Shown here in pieces: positions 27,110 through 36,490 of a stretch of 64,000 bases of DNA. Position 1 is the stretch's first letter. Every line of letters starts with the position of its first letter. The translations under genes were made by a program, and so were the position numbers. The notes under the pieces were generated by a model, which was not told the DNA's origin, made no database searches, and worked only from the letters and a program-made list of their open reading frames with translations. The stretch spans positions 181,716 to 245,715 of the forward strand of contig DAMCZI010000001.1 of assembly GCA_032095175.1 (NCBI GenBank), given 5' to 3'. The stretch comes from DAMCZI01 sp032095175. GTDB taxonomy: Bacteria > Bacillota > Clostridia > Clostridiales > Caloramatoraceae.

Positions 27110-27139
27110 TTGACATTGGGGATAAAAATATGATTATAT
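27110..27139 (+). promoter_or_regulatory. Predicted mscL promoter
   Basis: TTGACA at 27110-27115 is followed after 18 bases by TTATAT at 27134-27139. The -10 box is weak. Confidence 0.4.
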
Positions 27140-27182
27140 TTAACTAATGTTATAAACAAAAAATACAAAGGGGGAGCTTTTA

Positions 27183-27620
27183 ATGTGGAAGGAGTTTAAA
27201 GAATTTGCCGTTAAGGGGAATGCAGTGGATCTTGCTGTCGGCGTTGTTATAGGTGGTGCTTTTGGTAAGATTGTTTCATCCCTTGTAAACGACATAATAA
27301 TGCCTCTTGTGGGAAGACTTTTAGGCAAGGTTGACTTCTCTAATTTCTTTATAAATCTTAGCGGTGGAAGTTATAAAACACTTGCAGCTGCTAAGGCAGC
27401 TGGAGCAGCAACTATAAACTATGGACTTTTTATAAATAATATTATTGACTTCTTAATAATAGCCTTTTCAATCTTTATAGTTATAAAGCAAATAAACAGA
27501 TTTACAAAGAAGAAGGAAGAACCAGCACCTGTTAAAACAAAAAAATGCAAATATTGCTGTACAGAAATTGCAATTGAAGCAACAAGATGTCCACACTGTA
27601 CATCAGTACTTGAAGATTAA
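27183..27620 (+). CDS. mscL: Large-conductance mechanosensitive channel MscL with zinc-ribbon tail
   Basis: MscL opens under membrane tension to release solutes during osmotic downshock. The N-terminal amphipathic segment and first helix (FAVKGNAVDLAVGVVIGGAF) and second helix (about 82-103) are typical. After the usual end of the channel the protein continues with CKYC...CPHC (Cys122, 125, 136, 139), a short zinc-ribbon absent from the E. coli protein. Total length is 145 residues. GGGGGAG precedes the ATG. The tail would be cytoplasmic and may regulate gating or bind metal; this is inference. Confidence 0.92.
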   Translation: MWKEFKEFAVKGNAVDLAVGVVIGGAFGKIVSSLVNDIIMPLVGRLLGKVDFSNFFINLSGGSYKTLAAAKAAGAATINYGLFINNIIDFLIIAFSIFIVIKQINRFTKKKEEPAPVKTKKCKYCCTEIAIEATRCPHCTSVLED

Positions 27621-27729
27621 AATAAAAAGGATTTTTTATATTGGATATATACAGGTTTCTGAAACAATTGAATGATTAGGAAAAGGAACCAACATTCTTC
27701 AAATACATAAAGTAAATATTGAATATTAG

Positions 27730-27790
27730 CCCTGGTAATACTATTAATCAAGTAGAATTTTTATAGTAGTATTTTCAGGGTTTCTATTTT
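27730..27790 (+). terminator. Terminator-like hairpin between mscL and the M15 gene
   Basis: CCCTGGTAATACTA pairs with TAGTAGTATTTTCAGGG, followed by TTTCTATTTT. Confidence 0.65.
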
Positions 27791-27817
27791 AAAAAAAAGC
27801 ATGGAAGGGTGAAGGTT

Positions 27818-28750
27818 TTGAAAAGAGTTGCTTTATATATATTTTTAATTATGACAATATTTCTTAACGGATGTACTAAAAAAGGATCAATGGATAACAA
27901 TGCTTATTCAGAAACAATTGCCCATGAATATGAGATTACAATGAAAAGAGATATACTTTGCCTTGTGATGGCTTATCCTGAGTATATTTGCGATGTTGAT
28001 GCAAAGAATGGGAATGTCTATATAGTTATGAAATCTGGAAGAAAAATATTATATGATGATAAAAAAACAAAGGGTTTTGATGAAAAAATCTCTAATCCGG
28101 ATTTGCAGGATATGATGGAACAGATATATCCGCTTTCTGATATAAATGAATTGATGCCAGAAAATTTTGATCCGGGAAGAGGAAGGGTGTACTCACTATT
28201 TAAAGAGGTGTATGGAGGTACGAAGGGAGAGGTACAGTCAAACCTTATAAATGTTAGAACAGGATATGGAAACAGTCAATTTAATAAGAATAACAATGCA
28301 GCTCAATCACTGAAAAATGCAATGTCAGAGATAGCACCACTTTCAAAGGGAAACCACAAAATAGCGGCTGCGGCATTTCCTACAAATGGGACATTCAATT
28401 ACCGTATGATAGCTGGGACTAACAGATTGAGCCCACATTCCTTTGGAACTGCAATAGACCTTGCAAGAGATAAGAGGGATTATTGGAAATGGGCATCAAG
28501 AAAGGAAGGCCAGGCGAGGCTTTCTGTATACCCAAGGGAGATAGTAAAGGCATTTGAAAAAAATAACTTTATATGGGGAGGTAAATGGGGACATTTTGAT
28601 ATTCTCCACTTTGAATACCGTCCTGAACTGATATTTAAATCAAAGTACTTTTCAGAAGATATTGTAAAAGAGCAATCGTGGTATTATGGAGTGCAGGTGG
28701 ATGAAAATATAAAGAAATATATAGAATTGATAGATAGCAGGCTTGATTAA
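27818..28750 (+). CDS. M15-family peptidase lipoprotein (D-Ala-D-Ala carboxypeptidase/CwlK-like)
   Basis: This roughly 310-residue protein has a signal peptide ending in TIFLNGC, a lipobox. The C-terminal half is an M15 zinc peptidase domain: SPHSFGTAIDLARD gives the first His and the Asp ligand, and KWGHFDILHFEYRPE holds the second His and catalytic acid. Such enzymes trim peptidoglycan stem peptides outside the membrane. The middle region (about 30-150) is unfamiliar and may help anchoring or substrate binding. TTG 27818 is preferred because GGAAGGGTG lies six bases upstream; a GTG at 27809 overlaps that site. Confidence 0.85.
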   Translation: MKRVALYIFLIMTIFLNGCTKKGSMDNNAYSETIAHEYEITMKRDILCLVMAYPEYICDVDAKNGNVYIVMKSGRKILYDDKKTKGFDEKISNPDLQDMMEQIYPLSDINELMPENFDPGRGRVYSLFKEVYGGTKGEVQSNLINVRTGYGNSQFNKNNNAAQSLKNAMSEIAPLSKGNHKIAAAAFPTNGTFNYRMIAGTNRLSPHSFGTAIDLARDKRDYWKWASRKEGQARLSVYPREIVKAFEKNNFIWGGKWGHFDILHFEYRPELIFKSKYFSEDIVKEQSWYYGVQVDENIKKYIELIDSRLD

Positions 28751-28995
28751 AATAAATAAGATAATATTTTAAGCTGTGAATAAACAAAGGATAATATGTA
28801 AAAATTTAAATAAAAGCACAGAATCTTGTGAAAATTAGGGTTATTATGGGTATTCTATATTGGACAATTGTGGATTTTAGTATTATAGTTAATTATATAA
28901 TAAAAATAATTATAATTAGTGCTAGAATAATTTGGAGGGCTATATTTTAACTATTAATATAAAGCCACTTATTGTGGCTGGGGTGGAGGGTTACG

Positions 28996-30477
28996 ATGCA
29001 AAAAATTGAATTAATTCACAAAAGAAACAAACTATTGGTCAAGCTTTTATGGTTTTCACTTATACTTGGTATTTTAGTTGATATTGTAAGCAAACTTCCT
29101 ATCAAGGCTGTTTTAACTGTTGCAATAGCAGGAATAATTATATGTTCTATTACGACAGTTCTTGTAGTTACAAAAAAATTTATAACTAAGATAATGTATT
29201 TTATAGCAGTAGCATTAGGTATTCTTTCATATCTAATAATATATTCTTCCACAGGCCTAACTTCATTTACTAACATACTTATAATATATTTTGGTATTGC
29301 AATTATATCATTGTATCATGATTATCGCCCTATAATTCTTATGGGTATCATAGGCTTGTTTATAACTAATTTTACATTTTTCCAGTGCGCAGATACTATG
29401 TTTAAGGGGCTTTCAGCAAAAACACTTGTATCATTAAACCTGTATCTTATATTATTTACAGTTATGGTAGTAGCTCAAAGCATAATTGGAGAGAGAATGC
29501 ACATTGAATCAGAAAAAAATCGCAATCAATCTGATGAAGCAAAAGATAAAATTCAAGCTACAATAGAGGATATAAAAAACACTGTTGGGTCTTTAAAGGA
29601 GTTTGAGGATAATTTAAAAGAAAAAATTACAGCAATTGGGCAGATATCTCAGGATGTTACAGTTGCATTTTCTGAAATAGCTAAGGGAATAGATTCACAG
29701 GCCCAAAGTGTAAACAGCATAGGAACTTCTTTAGAGGATGCTGACACTTCAATACAGGCTTCAGCGTCAGCTGGAAATTCAATGAAGGATGCATCAGGTG
29801 AAACCAGTGAAGTTATCCAACAAGCAGTTAAAGAAATGGAAACATTAACAATAGAAATGAATAAAGTTTATGAAATAATATCAAACACTGTTAATCTTGT
29901 TGATGATTTTAATCATAGAAATGAGAAGATAAGTGAGATATTAAGTACTATAGGAGCAATTGCTGAGCAGACAAACCTTTTGGCGTTGAATGCTGCTATA
30001 GAGGCTGCGAGAGCGGGAGAACAAGGAAGAGGGTTTGCAGTAGTTGCTGAAGAGGTTAGAAAGCTTGCGGAAAACACAAGAACATCAACTGAGGAAATAG
30101 AAACTATACTCGGTGGTGTTCAACAAAAGAGCAGGGATATTTCTGATCAGGTTAACTTAGGACAGAAAGCTGTTAATGTAAGTATGGAATCAAGAAACAG
30201 GGTTGAGAAGATATTTGATGATATAGAGAATAATAATAAAAAAATGGTAGAGATGGCATCAGAGGTAAACCAGAGACTCAGTGATTTGAAAAATGTTTCA
30301 TCAAATATAACAGGTAATATGCAATCAATTGCAGCCTCTGCTGAAGAAAATTCTGCTTCTATAGAAGAGATAACTGCCAGTGTTGATGAACAAGATATAC
30401 AGATAAATGATGTAGTTAACGAATTTAAGAAACTTGATGGTATTTCACAAAAACTTTATGAAATGACTAAAAACTAA
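28996..30477 (+). CDS. Methyl-accepting chemotaxis protein with membrane-embedded N-terminus
   Basis: This 493-residue chemoreceptor has about six hydrophobic segments in residues 15-170 and no sizeable external ligand domain. The signalling coiled coil follows, with the conserved hairpin tip EQTNLLALNAAIEAARAGE and VVAEEVRKLAENT, which contacts CheA and CheW. It probably senses a membrane-related or energy signal. ATG 28996 has GGTGGAGGG seven bases upstream; the longer frame from 28972 lacks a site. No other chemotaxis gene is nearby. Confidence 0.88.
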   Translation: MQKIELIHKRNKLLVKLLWFSLILGILVDIVSKLPIKAVLTVAIAGIIICSITTVLVVTKKFITKIMYFIAVALGILSYLIIYSSTGLTSFTNILIIYFGIAIISLYHDYRPIILMGIIGLFITNFTFFQCADTMFKGLSAKTLVSLNLYLILFTVMVVAQSIIGERMHIESEKNRNQSDEAKDKIQATIEDIKNTVGSLKEFEDNLKEKITAIGQISQDVTVAFSEIAKGIDSQAQSVNSIGTSLEDADTSIQASASAGNSMKDASGETSEVIQQAVKEMETLTIEMNKVYEIISNTVNLVDDFNHRNEKISEILSTIGAIAEQTNLLALNAAIEAARAGEQGRGFAVVAEEVRKLAENTRTSTEEIETILGGVQQKSRDISDQVNLGQKAVNVSMESRNRVEKIFDDIENNNKKMVEMASEVNQRLSDLKNVSSNITGNMQSIAASAEENSASIEEITASVDEQDIQINDVVNEFKKLDGISQKLYEMTKN

Positions 30478-30478
30478 C

Positions 30479-30507
30479 ATTCAGGGCTGTCGCAGATGGC
30501 CCTGAAT
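30479..30507 (+). terminator. Hairpin after the chemoreceptor gene
   Basis: ATTCAGGGC pairs perfectly with GCCCTGAAT around an 11-base loop. No U-run follows. Confidence 0.55.
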
Positions 30508-30639
30508 GATAATTCATTATACTATGAACTTCTAAAGCAAAAAGCTGCACCTGAAATCTATTGTATTGGTGATGCAAGGCAGCCAGGAAGGGCATGGGAA
30601 GCAGTTACATCAGGAAATGAGGTTACAAGATTTATATAA
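30508..30639 (+). pseudogene. C-terminal relic of an enoate-reductase-like flavin oxidoreductase
   Basis: The frame reads from DNSLYYELLKQK through EIYCIGDARQPGRAWEAVTS to a TAA at 30637-30639. This is the extreme C-terminus of the NAD(P)/FAD half of 2,4-dienoyl-CoA or enoate reductases, where IGDA-x-x-P-x-R-x-x-x-A contacts FAD. The other roughly 600 residues are absent. It directly follows the chemoreceptor terminator, so a deletion has probably removed the rest. Confidence 0.75.
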
Positions 30640-30727
30640 AAATATTTAAATATTTTTAATAATATTATACATGCTAAAATTTTATAAAAATGTTTGTTTT
30701 ATATAGAATATTTGTTATATATATACA

Positions 30728-30775
30728 TAAGAGCTGTTGCAAAATGTGATTTTGACATTATGCAGCAGCTCTTAT
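30728..30775. terminator. Long hairpin before the PAS kinase gene
   Basis: AAGAGCTGTTGCA pairs with TGCAGCAGCTCTT around a 22-base spacer. A TATATAAT tract follows. It may be a terminator or a short repeat element. Confidence 0.5.
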
Positions 30776-30981
30776 ATAATTTAAAAGAAAGTATAAAAAT
30801 GTAAAACATAGGTGAATAGTGTTAATTAATATCGAAAAAAATGTATAGTTAACACCTAATTTGTTGTTACGTGTCGAAATTAATCTAACGAATATATATG
30901 GAAGAAAGAAAGGTATTGCTTTAAAATAATAATAAGGAAGAGTAATTTTTGTAATATTATGCAAAGGAAGTGCTGAAATTA

Positions 30982-33003
30982 ATGAATTCAGAAACAGAAG
31001 TTCTTTTATGTTCTGAAGATCAAAAAATAAATAAGGATAAATGGCTTATAGATATTGAAGTTCATAAAAAATTTATGGATATGCTTCCTGAGCCAGTCAT
31101 AGCATGCAGAGATAACAAAATAATGCTAGCAAATAGATGTGCAATGGAACTTTTAGATTGTGATTCTATAGAAGATATAGTAGGAAAAGATCTATCAGAA
31201 TTTATTTATTATGAGGGCAAAGAGAGTAAAAAAGATGAGATATGTAGGCACTTGTTCGGAGATGAAGTGGAAATTTTAAAGGCTGTAAAAATAATAACAT
31301 CAAAGAATCGAATTATTGATGTTGAAGTAAAAGGCTCAATCTTTAAAGAATATAATTTACGATTGATGGTATTAAGTGATACATCAGAATTAAAAATATT
31401 AAAGAATAAACAGGAGAATATCGAGAAAAAATACAAAATCCTTTTTAGCAATGCAAACGATGCAATATTTTTAATAGATTTTGATAAGAAAAGATTTAAT
31501 CTTTTAGATGTTAATGATGCTGCTTGTGAAAGCCTTGGATATTCAAAAAAGGAACTTTTGGAACTTTCGATATATGACATAGACTACAATACAAACAAGT
31601 TAAATGATATTACAAATAATTTGAATTATGATGGAAGGACTATATTTGAAACAATTCTTAAGAAAAAGGATGGAAAGCTAATAAATGCAGAGGTTAGCGC
31701 CCATGTATTTGAATTGAACGGAGGAAAGGTTTTATTATCAATAGCAAGGGATATAACCGAGCGTAAGGAAATAGAGAATCGATTAAAGGAAAGTGAGGAT
31801 AGAAGCAGGAATATACTTGAAATACTTCCAGAGGGAATATTTGTTCATGATGGTGAAAAATTTTTGTTTGCAAACCCAGAAGGGATGAAACTGCTAAGAA
31901 TTGATAAAAATCAAGATTTAATTGGAAAACCTATTATGGATTTTATTCATCCTCAATATAGAGATATTGTATATGAAAGAAAAGAAAAAATACTACAATA
32001 TGGCTGTAATATTCCACTGAAGGATGCCAAGGTTATATTAAAGGATGGTACAGTGGTAGATGTGGAAGCTGTTGGAACATCAATAATATATGATGGAAAA
32101 AAAGCCGCAATAATAGCAATAAGAGATATTGGATATAGAAAAAGAACGGAAAAACTAAAGCGTGAAATAGAGAAAAAGGAAAGACTCCTTATAGAGACTA
32201 TAGAGCATGAAAGACTTCGAACTGAATTTCTGTCTAATATATCTCACGAATTTAAAACCCCTTTAAATGCAATACTTACTGCTCAGCAATTACTTAGGCT
32301 TGTTTTAAAAAATGCAATGGAAAATAATCCGTCAATAGAAAACTATATGGCTATAATGAAAAAGAACTGCTTTAGGATTTTGAGAATGACAAATAATATT
32401 TTAGATATGGCTGAAATGGAAAATGAATGTTATAAACTGAATATTACAAACAGCGATATTGCTGAGGCGATTAATCAAATCATAAAACCAATTGGAGAGT
32501 ATTTAGCTAATAGAAAAATTGATTTTTCATATAAAACTGACATTAATAAAATGGTTGTTGCTTGTGATCCAGGTGAAATACAAAGGGTGCTTTTAAATTT
32601 AATATCTAACTCTATTAAATCAATTGATTCAGGTGGAAAAATAGAAGTTTCTTTATATCATACAGAGAGAAACGTTAGAATAAATGTAAAGGATACTGGA
32701 TGTGGTATACCAGAGGATAAACTTGAATATGTATTTGATGCTTTAAGGCAGGTGGACAAATCCTTTACAAGGAATAGTGAAGGAAGCGGGCTTGGACTTT
32801 ATATAGTAAAATATATTATTAAGAAGCACGGAGGAAATGTTAAGGTAAAAAGTAAGCTTGGTGAAGGTAGTGAATTTGAAGTAATGCTTCCAATTAGAAG
32901 GATTGATGAAACCCAGAAGGATATAATAAACAAAAAAGTAGAGAATTATTTAAAAAATGATCCTTTGGAAAAGGTAAGTATTGAGTTCTCAGATATATAT
33001 TAA
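30982..33003 (+). CDS. Cytoplasmic multi-PAS sensor histidine kinase
   Basis: This 673-residue kinase has no membrane segment. Three PAS domains are visible at about 25-130, 150-265 and 285-390 (for example FLIDFDKKRFNLLDVNDAAC and VLLSIARDITERKEIE). Then comes HisKA with the phosphorylated His422 in FLSNISHEFKTPLNAI, and an ATPase domain with N box NLISNSIKS, G1 box DTGCGIPED and G2 box GSGLGLYIVK. No response regulator is adjacent, so it is an orphan. It precedes the hydrogenase operon by about 200 bases, separated by a terminator, so a role in sensing redox state for hydrogenase control is possible but unproven. GTG 30970 is an alternative start. Confidence 0.88.
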   Translation: MNSETEVLLCSEDQKINKDKWLIDIEVHKKFMDMLPEPVIACRDNKIMLANRCAMELLDCDSIEDIVGKDLSEFIYYEGKESKKDEICRHLFGDEVEILKAVKIITSKNRIIDVEVKGSIFKEYNLRLMVLSDTSELKILKNKQENIEKKYKILFSNANDAIFLIDFDKKRFNLLDVNDAACESLGYSKKELLELSIYDIDYNTNKLNDITNNLNYDGRTIFETILKKKDGKLINAEVSAHVFELNGGKVLLSIARDITERKEIENRLKESEDRSRNILEILPEGIFVHDGEKFLFANPEGMKLLRIDKNQDLIGKPIMDFIHPQYRDIVYERKEKILQYGCNIPLKDAKVILKDGTVVDVEAVGTSIIYDGKKAAIIAIRDIGYRKRTEKLKREIEKKERLLIETIEHERLRTEFLSNISHEFKTPLNAILTAQQLLRLVLKNAMENNPSIENYMAIMKKNCFRILRMTNNILDMAEMENECYKLNITNSDIAEAINQIIKPIGEYLANRKIDFSYKTDINKMVVACDPGEIQRVLLNLISNSIKSIDSGGKIEVSLYHTERNVRINVKDTGCGIPEDKLEYVFDALRQVDKSFTRNSEGSGLGLYIVKYIIKKHGGNVKVKSKLGEGSEFEVMLPIRRIDETQKDIINKKVENYLKNDPLEKVSIEFSDIY

Positions 33004-33015
33004 AATTGTTGATAA

Positions 33016-33048
33016 AACTTGGTTAATTTTTGACCAAGTTTTTTATTT
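33016..33048 (+). terminator. Kinase gene terminator
   Basis: AACTTGGT pairs with ACCAAGTT, followed by TTTTATTT. Confidence 0.8.
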
Positions 33049-33050
33049 AG

Positions 33051-33142
33051 GTGACAGGGGGCTGTCGTACAACGAATAATTTCACCTTAAGTGCTAGGCA
33101 CTTTTGAAAGTTATTTACTTTTGTGCGACAGCCCCCTGTTAC
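33051..33142. repeat. Modular long hairpin element, copy 2
   Basis: The ends (GTGACAGGGGGCTGTCGTAC and GTGCGACAGCCCCCTGTTAC) pair with two mismatches. The interior contains AAGTGCTAGGCACTTTTGAAAG. Ends and interior match the element at 41429-41581, which carries an extra inner hairpin at the same place. Confidence 0.7.
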
Positions 33143-33208
33143 CTTGTATAATAACACCATCTTTCAACATATATATAACAAGAACCTTTAATAAAGGAGT
33201 TTAGTATT

Positions 33209-33646
33209 ATGCCTTTTAAGTACAGGTACTTTGACGAACTTGAGAGAATATCAATAAGGATTGAGACATTAAAAAATTCAATTGCCATGTCAAATTGTCA
33301 TTTCGAGAAAAATTGTTATGAAGGGGAAATAGCAAAGGAGATAAGTAGAGCTGCTGATATTATAAAAACATTTCAGAGAAGTCAGGAGAAACAGGAAGAT
33401 AAATATTTTAGACAGGCTAAGGAATTTACACTTGAAGAATTAGCAGCATTTAATGGAATTGATGGAAAGCCTGCTTATATTGCTGTAGGTGGAGTAGTAT
33501 ATGATGTCACAAGTGAGCCAACATGGGGAGGAGCAAGTCACTTTGAATTGACAGCAGGAAGGGATGTGACACAGGAATTTAACAGATGCCATGGAGGAGT
33601 GGCTGTTCTTTCGAAACTTTCACGTGTAGGTATTATTAGATCTTGA
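33209..33646 (+). CDS. Cytochrome b5-like heme-binding protein of the hydrogenase operon
   Basis: The N-terminal 65 residues are helical and coiled-coil-like with two Cys (30 and 36). Residues 70-145 form a cytochrome b5-like domain: FTLEELAAFNG, PAYIAVGGVVYDVT, and SHFELTAGRDVTQEFNRCHG, where His111 and His128 are the likely heme ligands. There is no signal peptide, so it is cytoplasmic. It lies 26 bases before the hydrogenase small subunit gene and is probably in the same transcript, which suggests that it carries electrons to or from the [NiFe] enzyme. TAAAGGAG precedes the ATG. Confidence 0.85.
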   Translation: MPFKYRYFDELERISIRIETLKNSIAMSNCHFEKNCYEGEIAKEISRAADIIKTFQRSQEKQEDKYFRQAKEFTLEELAAFNGIDGKPAYIAVGGVVYDVTSEPTWGGASHFELTAGRDVTQEFNRCHGGVAVLSKLSRVGIIRS

Positions 33647-33672
33647 TAGCATTTAATAGGAGGAAATATTTA

Positions 33673-34554
33673 ATGGAGGATAGGGAATGTCCCTTGGTAA
33701 AAACAAAGGAAAATACTGCGGCAAGGCTGGCAGAAGAAGCAATAGATATAATGCAAAGACAGGGTATAGAAAAACCAAATGCCATATGGCTCGAAGTAAC
33801 AGGATGCTCTGGCAACATAATATCTTTTTTAAATAGTGAAAATCCTGGGCTTATGTATAATCTGACTCATTTAATTAATCTTACCTTCAACAACACTCTT
33901 ATGAGTTTACAAGGAGAATCAGCCTTTGAACAATTTTTAAAAACCCTTAATACAGATTTCATACTTCTTGTGGATGGGGCTGTGTCTACCAAAGATAATG
34001 GTATGTATAATATAATTGCCAGGTATAAGGATAAACCTGTTACAGCCCTTGAGGCTGTAAGAATGGCAGGAGAAAAGGCTAAATATGTTCTTGCAGTTGG
34101 TACCTGTGCATCCCATGGAGGCATTTCTGCTGCAAGACCCAACCCATCAGATAGTAAGGAGGTTTTTGCAGTTTTAAACAGACCGGTAATCAGACTCCCG
34201 GGATGCCCCTGCCATCCTGATTGGGTTACAGGAACACTTGCTCATCTAATATCCTATGGAATGCCGGAGCTTGATGAGCAAAACAGACCTCTTTTGTTCT
34301 ATGGAGTAACAATACATGATAGATGTGCAAGAAGATCCTTTTTCAATAGGGGGATATTTGCAAAAAAATTTGGGGATAAGGAATGTATGTTCAAGCTTGG
34401 ATGCAGAGGACCTGTAACAAAGACAGACTGCCCAACTAGGAAATGGAATGGATATGTTAACTGGCCCATTGGTGATAATACAAATTGCATTGGATGTGCT
34501 CAAACCTTTTTCCCCGATGGTATGGAACCCTTTGTAAGGTATTATACAAGGTAG
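33673..34554 (+). CDS. mbhS: [NiFe] hydrogenase small subunit
   Basis: The 293-residue small subunit carries the iron-sulfur relay. Expected Cys are present: TGCSGN and GTCASHGG with PGCPC for the proximal cluster, HDRC...CMFKLGCRGP for the distal, and TDCPTRKWN with NCIGC for the medial cluster. No twin-arginine signal is present, so the enzyme is cytoplasmic. Size and gene order (small, large, HyaD protease) match mbhS-mbhL-hyaD of C. acetobutylicum. ATG 33673 has AGGAGG eight bases upstream. Direction of catalysis in the cell (uptake or evolution) cannot be told. Confidence 0.9.
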   Translation: MEDRECPLVKTKENTAARLAEEAIDIMQRQGIEKPNAIWLEVTGCSGNIISFLNSENPGLMYNLTHLINLTFNNTLMSLQGESAFEQFLKTLNTDFILLVDGAVSTKDNGMYNIIARYKDKPVTALEAVRMAGEKAKYVLAVGTCASHGGISAARPNPSDSKEVFAVLNRPVIRLPGCPCHPDWVTGTLAHLISYGMPELDEQNRPLLFYGVTIHDRCARRSFFNRGIFAKKFGDKECMFKLGCRGPVTKTDCPTRKWNGYVNWPIGDNTNCIGCAQTFFPDGMEPFVRYYTR

Positions 34555-34563
34555 AAGAGGGGG

Positions 34564-35979
34564 ATGGATGTGTCAAGAACAATAACTATTGATCCTGTTT
34601 CGAGAATAAGTGGTTTTTTGGAAATAAAGGCTGAAGAGGAAAATGGAATAATTAAAAATGCATCAACAAGTGGCCTTTTATACAGAGGATTTGAGAAAAT
34701 GCTTAAGGGAAGAGCCCCACTTGATGCTATTTATTTTACAGAAAGAATATGCGGAATATGCTCAACATCACACTCTATAGCATCATCTTTGGCATTGGAA
34801 GATGCATTAAAAATAGGTGTGGATATAAATGATAGATATATTCGTGATATAATGCATGGCTTTGAATTTATCAGCAACCATTTGAGACATTTTTATCTTT
34901 TTGTAGTACCGGATTATGTTAGATTACCCAATATAAGACCTATATATCCTCAGGAAATTAGGGATTTTAGAATTCCTGGAGGCTTTGAAAAAAAAATTGG
35001 GGAGCACTATATTCAAGCAATTGAATTAAGTAGGCTGGCGCATGAAGGGCTTTCAGAGCTTGGAGGCAAGGCACCCCATAACCATGGAGTTTTTGCAGGG
35101 GGAGTTACTGTAAACATAGATTCATACAAAATCATTAAGGTTAAATCCATTATTTCAAAGTTAAAGGAATTTATAATCGGTCTAATGTTTGAAGATATGA
35201 ATATAATTGCTCAGTTCTATCCCGACTATTTTAAGAATGGAATATCCTATCCATATTATATGAGCTATGGTTTATTCGATTATAATGAGTCTGATATAAG
35301 CTTTATAAAACCAGGAGTATCAATTGATGGAATAAATCATCCTTTAAATACTGGTGAAATTGCAGAAAATATACAATTTTCATGGTATACAGATACAACT
35401 AACCTTCAAAAGCCAGGAACCGAATACAGAGATGATATTAATCTTAATAAAAAGGATGGATACACCTTTATTAAAGCTGGACGTTATGCAGAGCTTCCTA
35501 TGGAGACAGGTCCCCTTGCCAGACTTATTATAAATGGAGAGTATAAGGGCGGAAACTCAACTATGGATAGAAATATTGCTCGAGTTGTTGAGACTAAAAA
35601 AATAATTGGTATAATGGAGAACATAATAAAAAGGATAGAATTAAAACCTGCAAACCAGAGGGTATATGAGATGCCAGAGGAAGCCAATGGAGCTGGGCTT
35701 GTCGATACAGTTAGAGGAGCTCTTGGGCATTGGATAAGGATAAAAAATAAGGTGATACAAAACTATGATATAATAACACCATCAGTGTGGAATTTTTCTC
35801 CAATAGATACAAGGGGGATACATGGTACTGCAGAAAAGGCATTGATAGGAACAAGAATAGCCAATACAGATCACCCTGTAGAACTCGGAAGAATCGTAAG
35901 ATCCTTCGACCCTTGTATTTCATGTGCAACCCATTTCTACAGCCCTGGAAAAGAGCCTGTTGAAATAAGGATGCTATAA
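34564..35979 (+). CDS. mbhL: [NiFe] hydrogenase large subunit
   Basis: This 471-residue subunit holds the Ni-Fe site. The two Cys pairs are RICGIC (Cys63, Cys66) and DPCISC (Cys451, Cys454). His457 of CATH is the maturation cleavage point, leaving a 14-residue C-terminal peptide (FYSPGKEPVEIRML) for removal by the protease encoded next. It begins nine bases after mbhS, with AGAGGGGG before the ATG. No accessory hyp genes are in the window, so they must be elsewhere for an active enzyme. Confidence 0.93.
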   Translation: MDVSRTITIDPVSRISGFLEIKAEEENGIIKNASTSGLLYRGFEKMLKGRAPLDAIYFTERICGICSTSHSIASSLALEDALKIGVDINDRYIRDIMHGFEFISNHLRHFYLFVVPDYVRLPNIRPIYPQEIRDFRIPGGFEKKIGEHYIQAIELSRLAHEGLSELGGKAPHNHGVFAGGVTVNIDSYKIIKVKSIISKLKEFIIGLMFEDMNIIAQFYPDYFKNGISYPYYMSYGLFDYNESDISFIKPGVSIDGINHPLNTGEIAENIQFSWYTDTTNLQKPGTEYRDDINLNKKDGYTFIKAGRYAELPMETGPLARLIINGEYKGGNSTMDRNIARVVETKKIIGIMENIIKRIELKPANQRVYEMPEEANGAGLVDTVRGALGHWIRIKNKVIQNYDIITPSVWNFSPIDTRGIHGTAEKALIGTRIANTDHPVELGRIVRSFDPCISCATHFYSPGKEPVEIRML

Positions 35980-36417
35980 ATGTCCATTAAGGTTATTGCA
36001 ATAGGCAATGTAATCATGGGAGATGATGGCATAGGAATTAGGGTTCTCGAAAAGATACGTAATAAGCTTGAAGAAATGGGAATGGAGTGCATTATAGGAG
36101 AAACTGATTTTGATTACTGTATATCAAGGATAAGCAAAGAGGATTTTATATTTATAATCGATGCAGCATATTGTGGGAAAAACATTGGTGATGTAACAGT
36201 ATTTCCTTTTGAAGAGTATGATTTGATGAAATATGGTATCTCGCAGCATGGCATATGTCTTTTTAATATGCTGCCATTAGGTTTAAGAACTGTAAAAGGT
36301 TATATTATTGGTATAGAGACAAAAAAAGTTAACTTTTCGATGTTATTAACAAAAGAAATTTCTGATAAACTTGATGATATATGTGAAAATGTTATAAATA
36401 GTATGAAAGGTTTGTAA
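35980..36417 (+). CDS. hyaD: Hydrogenase maturation endopeptidase
   Basis: This 145-residue protease removes the C-terminal peptide of the large subunit after nickel insertion. IGNVIMGDDGIGIRVLE holds the first nickel-binding acid (family pattern GN-x4-DD-x-G), FIIDAAYCG the second, and ISQHGICLFNML the His. It starts directly after the mbhL stop, so translation is probably coupled. A terminator follows. The name follows the C. acetobutylicum operon. Confidence 0.88.
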   Translation: MSIKVIAIGNVIMGDDGIGIRVLEKIRNKLEEMGMECIIGETDFDYCISRISKEDFIFIIDAAYCGKNIGDVTVFPFEEYDLMKYGISQHGICLFNMLPLGLRTVKGYIIGIETKKVNFSMLLTKEISDKLDDICENVINSMKGL

Positions 36418-36419
36418 AA

Positions 36420-36463
36420 TTGCACTAGCCTTCTGGTATTGCCCAAAGGCTAGCGCATTACTA
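36420..36463. terminator. Hydrogenase operon terminator
   Basis: TGCACTAGCCTT pairs with AAGGCTAGCGCA, followed by TTACTATTTTATTATT. It lies between convergent genes. Confidence 0.75.
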
Positions 36464-36490
36464 TTTTATTATTATTAAGTTTCTATTTTT

